This document shows positions 48,795 through 55,844 of a DNA stretch of 64,000 nucleotides, one piece after another (the first letter of the stretch is position 1; every line of letters starts with the position of its first letter). The notes beneath the pieces were generated by a model that had not been told where the DNA came from, did no database searches, and saw only the letters and a list, made by a program, of their open reading frames with translations. The position numbers were made by a program, and so were the translations under genes. The stretch comes from Prevotella melaninogenica (lineage in GTDB: Bacteria; Bacteroidota; Bacteroidia; Bacteroidales; Bacteroidaceae), in the NCBI RefSeq assembly GCF_018127965.1, contig NZ_CP072349.1, positions 329,501-393,500 of the forward strand, in the 5' to 3' direction.

Positions 48795-49415
48795 ATGATA
48801 GATAAAACGAAACTGACGCTTGTTCTGTTGGTAGTGATTGTGATGGTCATTACTTGTATTCATCCAATCTATCCGAATGAGCAGACGCTGCAGCATATCG
48901 GTACTGTGCTGTTGCTGATACCGCTGACGATGGATGTCTTTAGAAAACAACTTCCAATGTCGGCATTTGTTGGTATCGTTGCTTTCACACTTCTTCATGT
49001 TATTGGCGCGCGTTATATTTATTCATACGTGCCTTATAAAGAGTGGGCTGTATTGTTAGGTTTGGTTGATAAAGGTTTCTTCCATGACCCACGTAATCAT
49101 TATGATCGGTTAGTACATTTCTCTTTTGGTGCATTGATGTTTCCTTACTTCGTCTATCTTTGTAGGAAATGGGTAAAACAGCAATCGTTTGTTGCTGTTG
49201 TGATGGCATGGATGATGATTCAAACGGGTAGTTTAATTTACGAACTGTTTGAATGGTTACTGACGATAGTCATGACGGCAGAGGAAGCTGACTATTATAA
49301 TGGCCAGCAAGGTGATATGTGGGATGCACAGAAGGATATGGCATTGGCACTGGTTGGCTCTACTGGAATGTTCCTGATATATGCGGTTCGCTGTCTTATT
49401 AGAAGAAGTAAGTAG
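48795..49415 (+). CDS. DUF2238 membrane protein
   Basis: 206 residues with five or six transmembrane helices. Family hallmarks are NHYDRLVHFSFGAL (about 101-114), IYELFEWLLTIV (about 150) and NGQQGDMWDAQKDMALALVG (near 170-190). The conserved His/Asp/Glu/Trp residues in the membrane region suggest metal or substrate binding, but the function of DUF2238 (YjdF-like) proteins is unknown. The promoter TATCTTTG is just upstream (about 48757-48764). Beyond it lies repeat copy F. Confidence 0.88.
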   Translation: MIDKTKLTLVLLVVIVMVITCIHPIYPNEQTLQHIGTVLLLIPLTMDVFRKQLPMSAFVGIVAFTLLHVIGARYIYSYVPYKEWAVLLGLVDKGFFHDPRNHYDRLVHFSFGALMFPYFVYLCRKWVKQQSFVAVVMAWMMIQTGSLIYELFEWLLTIVMTAEEADYYNGQQGDMWDAQKDMALALVGSTGMFLIYAVRCLIRRSK

Positions 49416-49467
49416 AGCAAACCAAGATGTAAGGTTGCGTAGCTGCATGAGTTCGTGGTCATAAAAT

Positions 49468-49966
49468 AAGGTTCTTCCGTTAAATGCGCAGATTGTTGAT
49501 AGAATGAGATTAATTCACATAAACGGAATGATTCCCCCCCAATTAGATGGTTTTTGGATGAGGGATAAATTACATAACAGATATAATTAGATGCGATATC
49601 TACCTGTTTACTATAAACAACTTATTCCTTCATTAGCTGAGATTTGTAAACTATTTTCGTATTGTTCAAATCCTATACATGCTCTTTTGGCTTCTAAAAG
49701 ACGCCTAATTGACTTGCAAAAGGTGCCCTTTAAGACCCTTACTAACGCCCTTTTGAAGTCCAATTAAGCACCTTTTACTTTACTACTTTATAACTGATTG
49801 ATTCCCTTATGGTTACAAACCTGCTTTTTATATGTGTTTTTGCCTTTGTTTATTGATGTTTTACCCGAAGTTGTGTAATGATTTTTCAAACCCTTATCTG
49901 CGGATTTTCGAAGTCTTAAATGAAATAGTTTTGAATGTCAGAGGATGATAATAGGATAGATACTTG
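49468..49966 (+). repeat. dispersed long intergenic repeat, copy F
   Basis: Begins TTCTTCCGTTAAATGCGCAG, includes AACAACTTATTCCTTCATTA, the AAAAGGTGC...GCACCTTTT core and TGTAATGATTTTTCAA. The minus-strand micro-frame reads LDFKRALVRVLKGTFCKSIR and CIGFEQYENSLQ, nearly the same as copy A core and copy B/E tail. Lies in the 49416-50437 spacer. Confidence 0.82.
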
Positions 49967-50044
49967 ACTGTCATAACTATGTTTTTGTTTAATGAGCAAT
50001 TTCGGTTTATCCGTTATAGCAATACGAAAAGTGTCCACACATTT

Positions 50045-50241
50045 AACCCAAATCAGTCATTAGAGCACAATGTTTCAGGAATTCTTGTTTTTGTGTTGTT
50101 TCCTAACATCTCTTATTTTCTTATCGGTATCTTGCTTGTCTTTGCAACTTGATGTAGCCCGCTACGCCTGCGTTCCAAAGCCAAACAATCTTCTCGATAA
50201 TAAAACAAAATATGTTTAGGCTCCAATGAGCGATATGGGTT
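50045..50241. mobile_element. MITE-like element, copy 2 (older)
   Basis: 197 bp, clearly homologous to 48365-48563 over its whole length; its terminal repeats have diverged (AACCCAAATCAGTCATTAGAG versus AACCCATATCGCTCATTGGAG). Lies 80 bp after repeat copy F. Confidence 0.78.
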
Positions 50242-50437
50242 TAACGGAAAAACCGGAAAATACGCTTAAGATAGTTCAGAATAGGGAGGAAGTATTCTGG
50301 TTAATTTGGCTTGTCGGGGAATGTGAAAAGGTGCAAATTGTCACTTATGGATAGCATTTAGATGTAATTTATGTGTATTTTCTTGGCAAATCAACCTTTT
50401 TTGTTTACCTTTACACCAAATTTGAATAACGAACATT

Positions 50438-51295
50438 ATGAGTTACAACTTATTAAAAGGTAAAAGAGGTATTATTTTTGGAGCCCTCAACGAGATGTCT
50501 ATCGCATGGAAAGTTGCTGAAAGAGCAGTTGAGGAAGGTGCAACAATCACTTTGTCAAATACTCCTATCGCAGTAAGAATGGGTACAGTAAATGCACTGT
50601 CAGAGAAGTTAAACTGTGAGGTTATTCCAGCTGATGCAACTAACGTTGAGGATTTGGAGAACGTATTTAAGCGCTCAATGGAGGTTTTGGGTGGTAAGAT
50701 CGACTTCGTTCTGCACTCTATCGGTATGTCACCAAACGTGCGTAAGCACCGTACATACGATGACTTGGACTACAAGATGCTTGATACAACACTTGATATC
50801 TCAGCCGTTTCATTCCACAAGATGATTCAGAGTGCTAAGAAACTTGATGCTATCAATGAGTATGGTTCAATCCTTGCACTCTCTTACGTAGCTGCTCAGC
50901 GTACCTTCTACGGTTACAATGATATGGCTGATGCTAAGGCATTGTTGGAGAGTATCGGTCGTAGCTTTGGTTATATTTATGGTCGTGAGAAGCACGTACG
51001 TATCAACACGATCTCTCAGTCACCTACAATGACAACTGCTGGTTCAGGTGTGAAGGGTATGGATAAGCTCTTCGACTTCGCTGATCGTATGTCTCCATTG
51101 GGCAATGCAAGTGCTGATGAGTGTGCTGACTATTGTATCGTAATGTTCTCTGACCTCACCCGTAAGGTGACAATGCAAAACCTCTACCACGATGGTGGTT
51201 TCTCAAATGTAGGTATGAGTCTCCGTGCTATGGCTACATACGAGAAGGGTCTCGATGAGTATAAGGACGAGAATGGTAACATTATCTACGGATAA
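50438..51295 (+). CDS. fabI: enoyl-ACP reductase FabI
   Basis: 285 residues. FabI reduces enoyl-ACP with NAD(P)H in the last step of fatty acid elongation; it is the target of triclosan. The FabI fold is a short-chain dehydrogenase with the characteristic opening LLKGKRGIIFGALNEMSIAWK. The active-site Tyr-x6-Lys is in FYGYNDMADAKALLES (about 152-167), and NTISQSPTMTTAGSGV is the substrate-loop region. Length is a little longer than E. coli FabI, as usual in Bacteroidetes. Followed by a GC-rich post-stop hairpin element and then a true terminator. Confidence 0.96.
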   Translation: MSYNLLKGKRGIIFGALNEMSIAWKVAERAVEEGATITLSNTPIAVRMGTVNALSEKLNCEVIPADATNVEDLENVFKRSMEVLGGKIDFVLHSIGMSPNVRKHRTYDDLDYKMLDTTLDISAVSFHKMIQSAKKLDAINEYGSILALSYVAAQRTFYGYNDMADAKALLESIGRSFGYIYGREKHVRINTISQSPTMTTAGSGVKGMDKLFDFADRMSPLGNASADECADYCIVMFSDLTRKVTMQNLYHDGGFSNVGMSLRAMATYEKGLDEYKDENGNIIYG

Positions 51296-51296
51296 A

Positions 51297-51353
51297 AAGC
51301 CCCACCCCGACCCTCCCCGAAGGGGGAGGGAGGCAAATAGGGGAGGGGTAGGA
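51297..51353 (+). repeat. GC-rich post-stop hairpin element after fabI
   Basis: Starts one base after the fabI TAA: AAAGCCCCACCCCGACCC, CTCCCC-GAAG-GGGGAG, then GGAGGCAAATAGGGG and GGATAAAGGGG. Confidence 0.8.
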
Positions 51354-51450
51354 TAAAGGGGATTGTTTTTATAGATTTAATTCTCTACAGCTATCTAATG
51401 TAACTCCTCTTTATGCGCTTGTTGAGGAAGGTGCTAAGAGAAATAATAAA

Positions 51451-51487
51451 AAACTCCAGTAAGTGAGAACTTACTGGAGTTTTTTTA
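51451..51487 (+). terminator. terminator of the fabI transcript
   Basis: AACTCCAGTAAGT / ACTTACTGGAGTT (13 bp) with GAGA loop, then TTTTTT; preceded by an A-run. Confidence 0.92.
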
Positions 51488-51518
51488 TTTCTATTGTTAT
51501 TCTCGAAATAACTTATTG

Positions 51519-51627
51519 TACCAAATCTTAAGCAAGTTTGTCTCCCTCAAATCTTTTTTCTATAGCAAACTATAGGCAAACTTTCCTCCCTCAAATCAGT
51601 TTCCATACCAAACCATAGGCTAATTTG
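51519..51627. repeat. 44-bp period tandem repeat
   Basis: Three imperfect units with ACCAAA, CTATAGGCAAACTT, TCCCTCAAATC themes between the fabI terminator and the next GC-rich element. Confidence 0.5.
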
Positions 51628-51628
51628 T

Positions 51629-51663
51629 CTCCCTCCCCTTTCGGGGAGGGTCGGGGTGGGGCT
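51629..51663 (-). repeat. GC-rich post-stop hairpin element after the RNase H fusion
   Basis: Minus-strand: the TAA of the gene is followed at once by AGCCCCACCCCGACCC, CTCCCC-GAAA-GGGGAG, GGAGACAAATTAG. Confidence 0.8.
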
Positions 51664-52563
51664 TTACTTCCTACCAAAGTCGGCAGGAATCTCACCCCAT
51701 TGTTTGGTTTCCCACTTTATAATAGGTGTTGTAACCTTATGCGTTTGGAGCCAATGTTCCGCGCGAGAAATGACTTGATGAAGTTGTTCGGTATTTGCAT
51801 TGCGGACGAGTGTGGTCTTACAACGTTTTTTATTCACCCATAAGATAGCATTATAAGAGTCACTATAAATAACTTTATCCTTGATACCTTGCTTCTCCAT
51901 CAGTGCCAAAGCATGAACAATAGCGAGGAACTCACCAATATTGTTTGTTCCCATTACCGGACCAAAATGGAATACTCTCGTCCCTGTTTGTAGGTCAACA
52001 CATTGATACTCCATAGGTCCTGGATTGCCAGAACAAGCAGCGTCAACAGCCCAAGCACCAGCCCCCCTCAGTCCCCCCGAAAGGGGGGAAGCCCCAGTCT
52101 GCTGTGGTTGGATAGCTGACTGAGAGTTTGTTTGAGAACTTGTCTGTGTATTTAGCTGAGCATCACCAGCTTGATTCGTATTATGTGCATCTATTGCCAT
52201 TATGGTTTCTTTAATCTTCTTGATAACTTCTTCCCGATGGTTGAAGACTTCTTCATTAGTGAATCGGATGACAGTATAACCCCATTGCTCAAGGTCATGA
52301 GTCCGTTCTTCATCCTTTATAATCTGATCATCATTAAAATGATATTTACCATCAATTTCAACAATAAGTTTATACTTAAGGTTGATGAAGTCGGCAATGT
52401 ATTGTTTGATGATATGTTGTCTACGAAACTTGTAACCACTTTGTTTTCCTTTTAAGTATAACCAAAGTAGGTTTTCTGCTTGTGTAGCGTACTGTCTGTT
52501 CTTGATAGCATTTGCTTTCAGCAGTTTATACTCTATCTCATCAGCCGTTTCATAGATGTACAT
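51664..52563 (-). CDS. fusion of a DUF559 endonuclease-like domain and RNase H
   Basis: 299 residues. The N-terminal ~120 residues are DUF559 (Vsr-like PD-(D/E)xK): YKFRRQHIIKQYIADFINL and KLIVEIDGKYHFND give the D...ExDxK metal site. After a Gln/Ser-rich linker, residues ~170-299 are RNase H type I with AWAVDAACSGNPGP (first Asp), TNNIGEFLAIVHAL (Glu) and YSDSYNAILWV (Asp). RNase H removes RNA from RNA-DNA hybrids. The linker includes ASPLSGGLRGAGA, which is encoded by an internal GC-rich hairpin element (52064-52098). The fusion may have arisen when that element joined two neighbouring genes. Confidence 0.85.
   Translation of the reverse strand: MYIYETADEIEYKLLKANAIKNRQYATQAENLLWLYLKGKQSGYKFRRQHIIKQYIADFINLKYKLIVEIDGKYHFNDDQIIKDEERTHDLEQWGYTVIRFTNEEVFNHREEVIKKIKETIMAIDAHNTNQAGDAQLNTQTSSQTNSQSAIQPQQTGASPLSGGLRGAGAWAVDAACSGNPGPMEYQCVDLQTGTRVFHFGPVMGTNNIGEFLAIVHALALMEKQGIKDKVIYSDSYNAILWVNKKRCKTTLVRNANTEQLHQVISRAEHWLQTHKVTTPIIKWETKQWGEIPADFGRK
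52064..52098 (-). repeat. GC-rich hairpin element inside the DUF559-RNase H gene
   Basis: Sense reading GGGGCTTCCCCCC-TTTC-GGGGGGACTGAGGGGGGC, in the inter-domain linker, in frame. Confidence 0.75.
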
Positions 52564-52584
52564 AGCCTAATGTTTTTTACTTTT

Positions 52585-52640
52585 ATCCCACTTTACCCAT
52601 TTTGCCTCCCTCCCCCTTTGGGGAGGGTCGGGGTGGGGCT
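52585..52640 (-). repeat. GC-rich post-stop hairpin element after argS
   Basis: Minus-strand: argS TAA then AGCCCCACCCCGACCC, CTCCCC-AAAG-GGGGAG, GGAGGCAAAATGGG, TAAAGTGGGATAAA. Confidence 0.82.
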
Positions 52641-54461
52641 TTACATCCTCTCAGGCACTTCAATACCGAGCAATGCCATACCGTTCTTGATGACCTTAGC
52701 CACATTCTTGGCAATCACAAGGCGGGTAATCTTCTCTGCTTCGGTGTCAGCGTTGAGGATGCTGTAGTCATGATAGAACTGGTTGAACTCCTTTGTCAGC
52801 TCATAGCAGTAGTTAGCAATACCGCTTGGGCTATAGTCAATACCAGCTTGAGCGACAGCAGCACCAAAGTCGTTGAGTTTTTGGATGAGTGCAATCTCCT
52901 TCTCGTTCAGTGGAGCATCGTCATTGAGTGATGCAGGCAAGGTTATGTTCTGGGCTTCAGCCTTACGGAGAATACTGCGGATTCGTGCGTAAGTGTACTG
53001 AATGAATGGTCCCGTGTTACCATTGAAGTCGATAGACTCCTCTGGGTTGAAGAGCATATTCTTGCGCGCATCAACTTTAAGGATGAAGTACTTCAGCGCA
53101 CCCATACCCACGATACGTGCAATCTCGTTCTTCTCTTCCTCAGTGATACCTTCCAACTTGTTCACTTTATCCTCGCTAAGACTCTTCGCATTCTCAATCA
53201 TTGAAGCAACAAGATCGTCTGCATCAACCACTGTTCCCTCACGACTCTTCATCTTACCGTTTGGCAATTCTACCATACCATATGAGAAGTGTACAAGGTC
53301 TTTACCCCACTTGAAACCTAAACGATCCAAGAGGATAGAAAGAACTTGGAAGTGATAGTTCTGCTCGTTACCAACAACATAAATCATCTTGTCGATAGGG
53401 TAGTCATTGAAACGCATCTCTGCAGTACCAATATCCTGTGTCATATAAACCGATGTGCCGTCCTTACGTAGCAGAAGTTTCTGGTCCAAACCCTCATTTG
53501 TGAGGTCAGCCCATACTGAGTTGTCTTCCTTACGGATGAAGAGTCCCTTCTCAAGTCCTTCTTCCACCTTCTTCTTTCCAGCAAGATAAGTGCTTGATTC
53601 GTAGTAAATTTTATCGAAACCAACGCCCAACGCTTTGTAAGTCTCATCAAAACCAGCATATACCCAGTTGTTCATCATTTCCCACAAACCGCGAATCTCT
53701 GGGTCGTTAGCTTCCCACTTCACGAGCATGTCGTGTGCTTCCTTAATCAGTGGAGCTTCGTGTTCAGCCTTTTCTTTTGCCTCATCGGCTGTCAATCCCT
53801 CTTTCTCATACTGCTCCTGCAGTTGCTTGCACTCCTCTTTGTAGTGCTTGTCGAAGAGTACGTAGAAGTCACCAATCAAGTGGTCACCTTTCTTTCCTGC
53901 CTGCTCTGGTGTGATACCATTGCCCCATTTCTGCCAAGCCAGCATTGATTTACAGATGTGGATACCACGGTCATTAACGATATTCGTCTTTACAACCTTG
54001 TTACCATTGGCTTCCATAATCTGTGCCAATGACCAACCAAGGAGATTGTTACGAACGTGACCGAGGTGAAGTGGCTTGTTGGTGTTAGGTGAAGAGTATT
54101 CGATCATCACCAATGGACTCTCGTCTGTCACTTGCTTCTCACCGAACTTCTCGTCAGCATTGATATCATTCAACAGACCTGTCCATGCTGCCTGTGCAAT
54201 AACGAGGTTGAGGAAGCCCTTTACAACATTGAAGTCAGCTACAGCCTTACAGTTCTTCTTCAGGTATTCACCTAAATCCTGTGCCGTATCTTCAGGCTTC
54301 TTATGTGAAGTCTTCAGCAGTGGGAAGGTGACGAGTGTGAGGTTACCCTCGAAGTCGCTGCGTGTCTTCTGCAGCTGAATCATCTTTTCAGGAACTTCTG
54401 TTCCGTACAATTCCTTGACAGCTGCAAGTGCAGCAACGGTAATTTGCTCTTCTATCTTCAT
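52641..54461 (-). CDS. argS: arginyl-tRNA synthetase
   Basis: 606 residues from ATG 54461. Class I aminoacyl-tRNA synthetase charging tRNA-Arg. The HIGH motif is in NKPLHLGHVRNNLLG (about 122-136), the KMSKS-like signature in GKMKSREGTVVDADDL (about 390). N-terminal additional domain (MKIEEQITVAALAAVKELYG) and C-terminal anticodon-binding DALR domain (AYCYELTKEFNQFYHDYSIL) are present. A longer frame from TTG 54488 overlaps the -7 box TAACTTTG (54486-54493), so ATG 54461 is the start. Followed by a GC-rich post-stop element. Confidence 0.96.
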   Translation of the reverse strand: MKIEEQITVAALAAVKELYGTEVPEKMIQLQKTRSDFEGNLTLVTFPLLKTSHKKPEDTAQDLGEYLKKNCKAVADFNVVKGFLNLVIAQAAWTGLLNDINADEKFGEKQVTDESPLVMIEYSSPNTNKPLHLGHVRNNLLGWSLAQIMEANGNKVVKTNIVNDRGIHICKSMLAWQKWGNGITPEQAGKKGDHLIGDFYVLFDKHYKEECKQLQEQYEKEGLTADEAKEKAEHEAPLIKEAHDMLVKWEANDPEIRGLWEMMNNWVYAGFDETYKALGVGFDKIYYESSTYLAGKKKVEEGLEKGLFIRKEDNSVWADLTNEGLDQKLLLRKDGTSVYMTQDIGTAEMRFNDYPIDKMIYVVGNEQNYHFQVLSILLDRLGFKWGKDLVHFSYGMVELPNGKMKSREGTVVDADDLVASMIENAKSLSEDKVNKLEGITEEEKNEIARIVGMGALKYFILKVDARKNMLFNPEESIDFNGNTGPFIQYTYARIRSILRKAEAQNITLPASLNDDAPLNEKEIALIQKLNDFGAAVAQAGIDYSPSGIANYCYELTKEFNQFYHDYSILNADTEAEKITRLVIAKNVAKVIKNGMALLGIEVPERM

Positions 54462-54485
54462 CTTTTGTTTCTTTTTATCTGCCTG

Positions 54486-54493
54486 CAAAGTTA
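54486..54493 (-). promoter_or_regulatory. -7 box of argS
   Basis: TAACTTTG on the minus strand, 24 bp before the ATG. Confidence 0.65.
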
Positions 54494-54530
54494 CGGAAAA
54501 TCAGCCGAATAACGGCAGGAGGAGGGTGGT

Positions 54531-54707
54531 TAATTCATAATTCATAATTCAAAATTCATAATTATGATTGGTTTTAATTCATAATTCATAATTCAAAATT
54601 CATAATTATGATTGGTTTTAATTCATAATTCATAATTCAAAATTCATAATTATGATTAGTTTTAACTCTCAATTTATAAACCATAATTCATAATTATGAT
54701 TAGTTTT
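54531..54707. repeat. 44-bp AT-rich tandem repeat, about four units
   Basis: Three near-identical units start at 54531, 54575 and 54619 (TAATTCATAATTCATAATTC, AAAATTCATAATTATGATTG, GTTT); a fourth at 54663 is degenerate. The wider 54494-55173 spacer holds no gene. Confidence 0.85.
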
Positions 54708-54829
54708 GATTCAAAACTTATATCTCATACTTTATAATTTTATTGTTTGTCAGTTGTAATTATGTTTGCCCTTTTATGCAGTCTAATAAACATTCTTGTG
54801 TATGCTTGTTAGTAGTGTTTTGCGGTGGT

Positions 54830-54885
54830 GTTGATGCTCAGCACGAGTGGTGTTGTTGGTAAGCACCAATGGTGTTGAGCGCTAA
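54830..54885. repeat. CCGCACC-family related repeat
   Basis: TGTTGATGCTCAGCACGAGTGG and AAGCACCAATGGTGTTGAG units, related to those at 16039-16111 and 37318-37370. Confidence 0.55.
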
Positions 54886-55173
54886 TCGCCATGCAATATA
54901 TGATGGGGGAGATATCAACTTGTTGTTAAAAAAGAGTAATACTGTCAAAAAGTAATTAATGGTTATTCGATGTAGGCGCTTACTTTTTTAAGTTTAAAAC
55001 GATGATAATAGAGGATATATGATTTAAATTTTATCGGCTATAATGCTCACTTTTAGTTGTAAAGTCTTGTATTTATGTGTGTTGAGTTCTGTTTAAAAGT
55101 AGTTTATTTCTTGTTTATTTGCAATATTTATGCTATCTTTGCGATTAGATTAACTATAAAAAAAATAAATTAT

Positions 55174-55662
55174 ATGCGTAAAAGTATTCATAAGTGGACT
55201 TATGTCCTTGTATCCAGTGTTTTTGCATTGGTAATGTGTTTTAGCCTTAGTGCTTGTGGTAGTGATGATGATAATGAAGTAAATAATGGGGTAAGTCCTG
55301 TTCTTTACAGTGATTTTGGAGGTAGAATCGGTGTTAACTATCCATTGGGTATCTCGGGTAAAATGGTTGCTTTCTTTATTCCTAAGAGTCAGGCTGGACA
55401 GATTGTTGACTTAACAAAGGGCGGTGATTGGGTTGCTGGTGGTTCTGCAGTTGGTGGTCTATACAGCTATGATGATCATCTTTTCCAGAAAGGAAGTTAT
55501 GTTTATCTTCTAAAGACGGGTGCAAATGAGATAGAACTCCGTTATAAATATATTTGGAAAGAAGGTACAGCAACTCGTACAATAGAGGGAAGCTATAAGA
55601 ACGTAAAGATGACAACGCATCAAGGTGCGATTGATTGGGCACATAGGCAGGGCTTGTATTAA
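55174..55662 (+). CDS. hypothetical lipoprotein
   Basis: 162 residues from ATG 55174; the frame extends back to 55075 but the TATCTTTG box at about 55135-55142 sits inside that extension. Lipobox LSAC with Cys at about 28, then an acidic stretch (GSDDDNEVNNG). The remaining ~125 residues are probably a small beta-rich domain (GKMVAFFIPKSQAGQIVDL, YVYLLKTGANEIELRYKYIW). No family recognised; surface or periplasmic. A long hairpin terminator follows. Confidence 0.72.
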   Translation: MRKSIHKWTYVLVSSVFALVMCFSLSACGSDDDNEVNNGVSPVLYSDFGGRIGVNYPLGISGKMVAFFIPKSQAGQIVDLTKGGDWVAGGSAVGGLYSYDDHLFQKGSYVYLLKTGANEIELRYKYIWKEGTATRTIEGSYKNVKMTTHQGAIDWAHRQGLY

Positions 55663-55697
55663 AGTCAAATCAGCTTTTTCAAAAGAAATCATAAAAG

Positions 55698-55762
55698 GAG
55701 ATTGTACCAGAGTATCAGGTTCTGCCAATGATATTTCTGGTATAATCTCATTTTATTTTTTT
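55698..55762 (+). terminator. terminator of the lipoprotein gene
   Basis: GAGATT-TACCAGA pairs with TTCTGGTA-AATCTC across a ~23-nt loop, then TTTTATTTTTTTG. Confidence 0.78.
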
Positions 55763-55844
55763 GTTTCCTCTACTGCGTTAAGGAGATGATAAGGGAGAAA
55801 AGATGAAAACGTGTGTCTTGTTTGTAAATTCCCTCTTGTTCAGA

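Noticed and set aside
54531..54707. Possible CRISPR array
   Set aside because: The 44-bp units are directly adjacent without unique spacers, and no cas genes are present; it is a simple tandem repeat.
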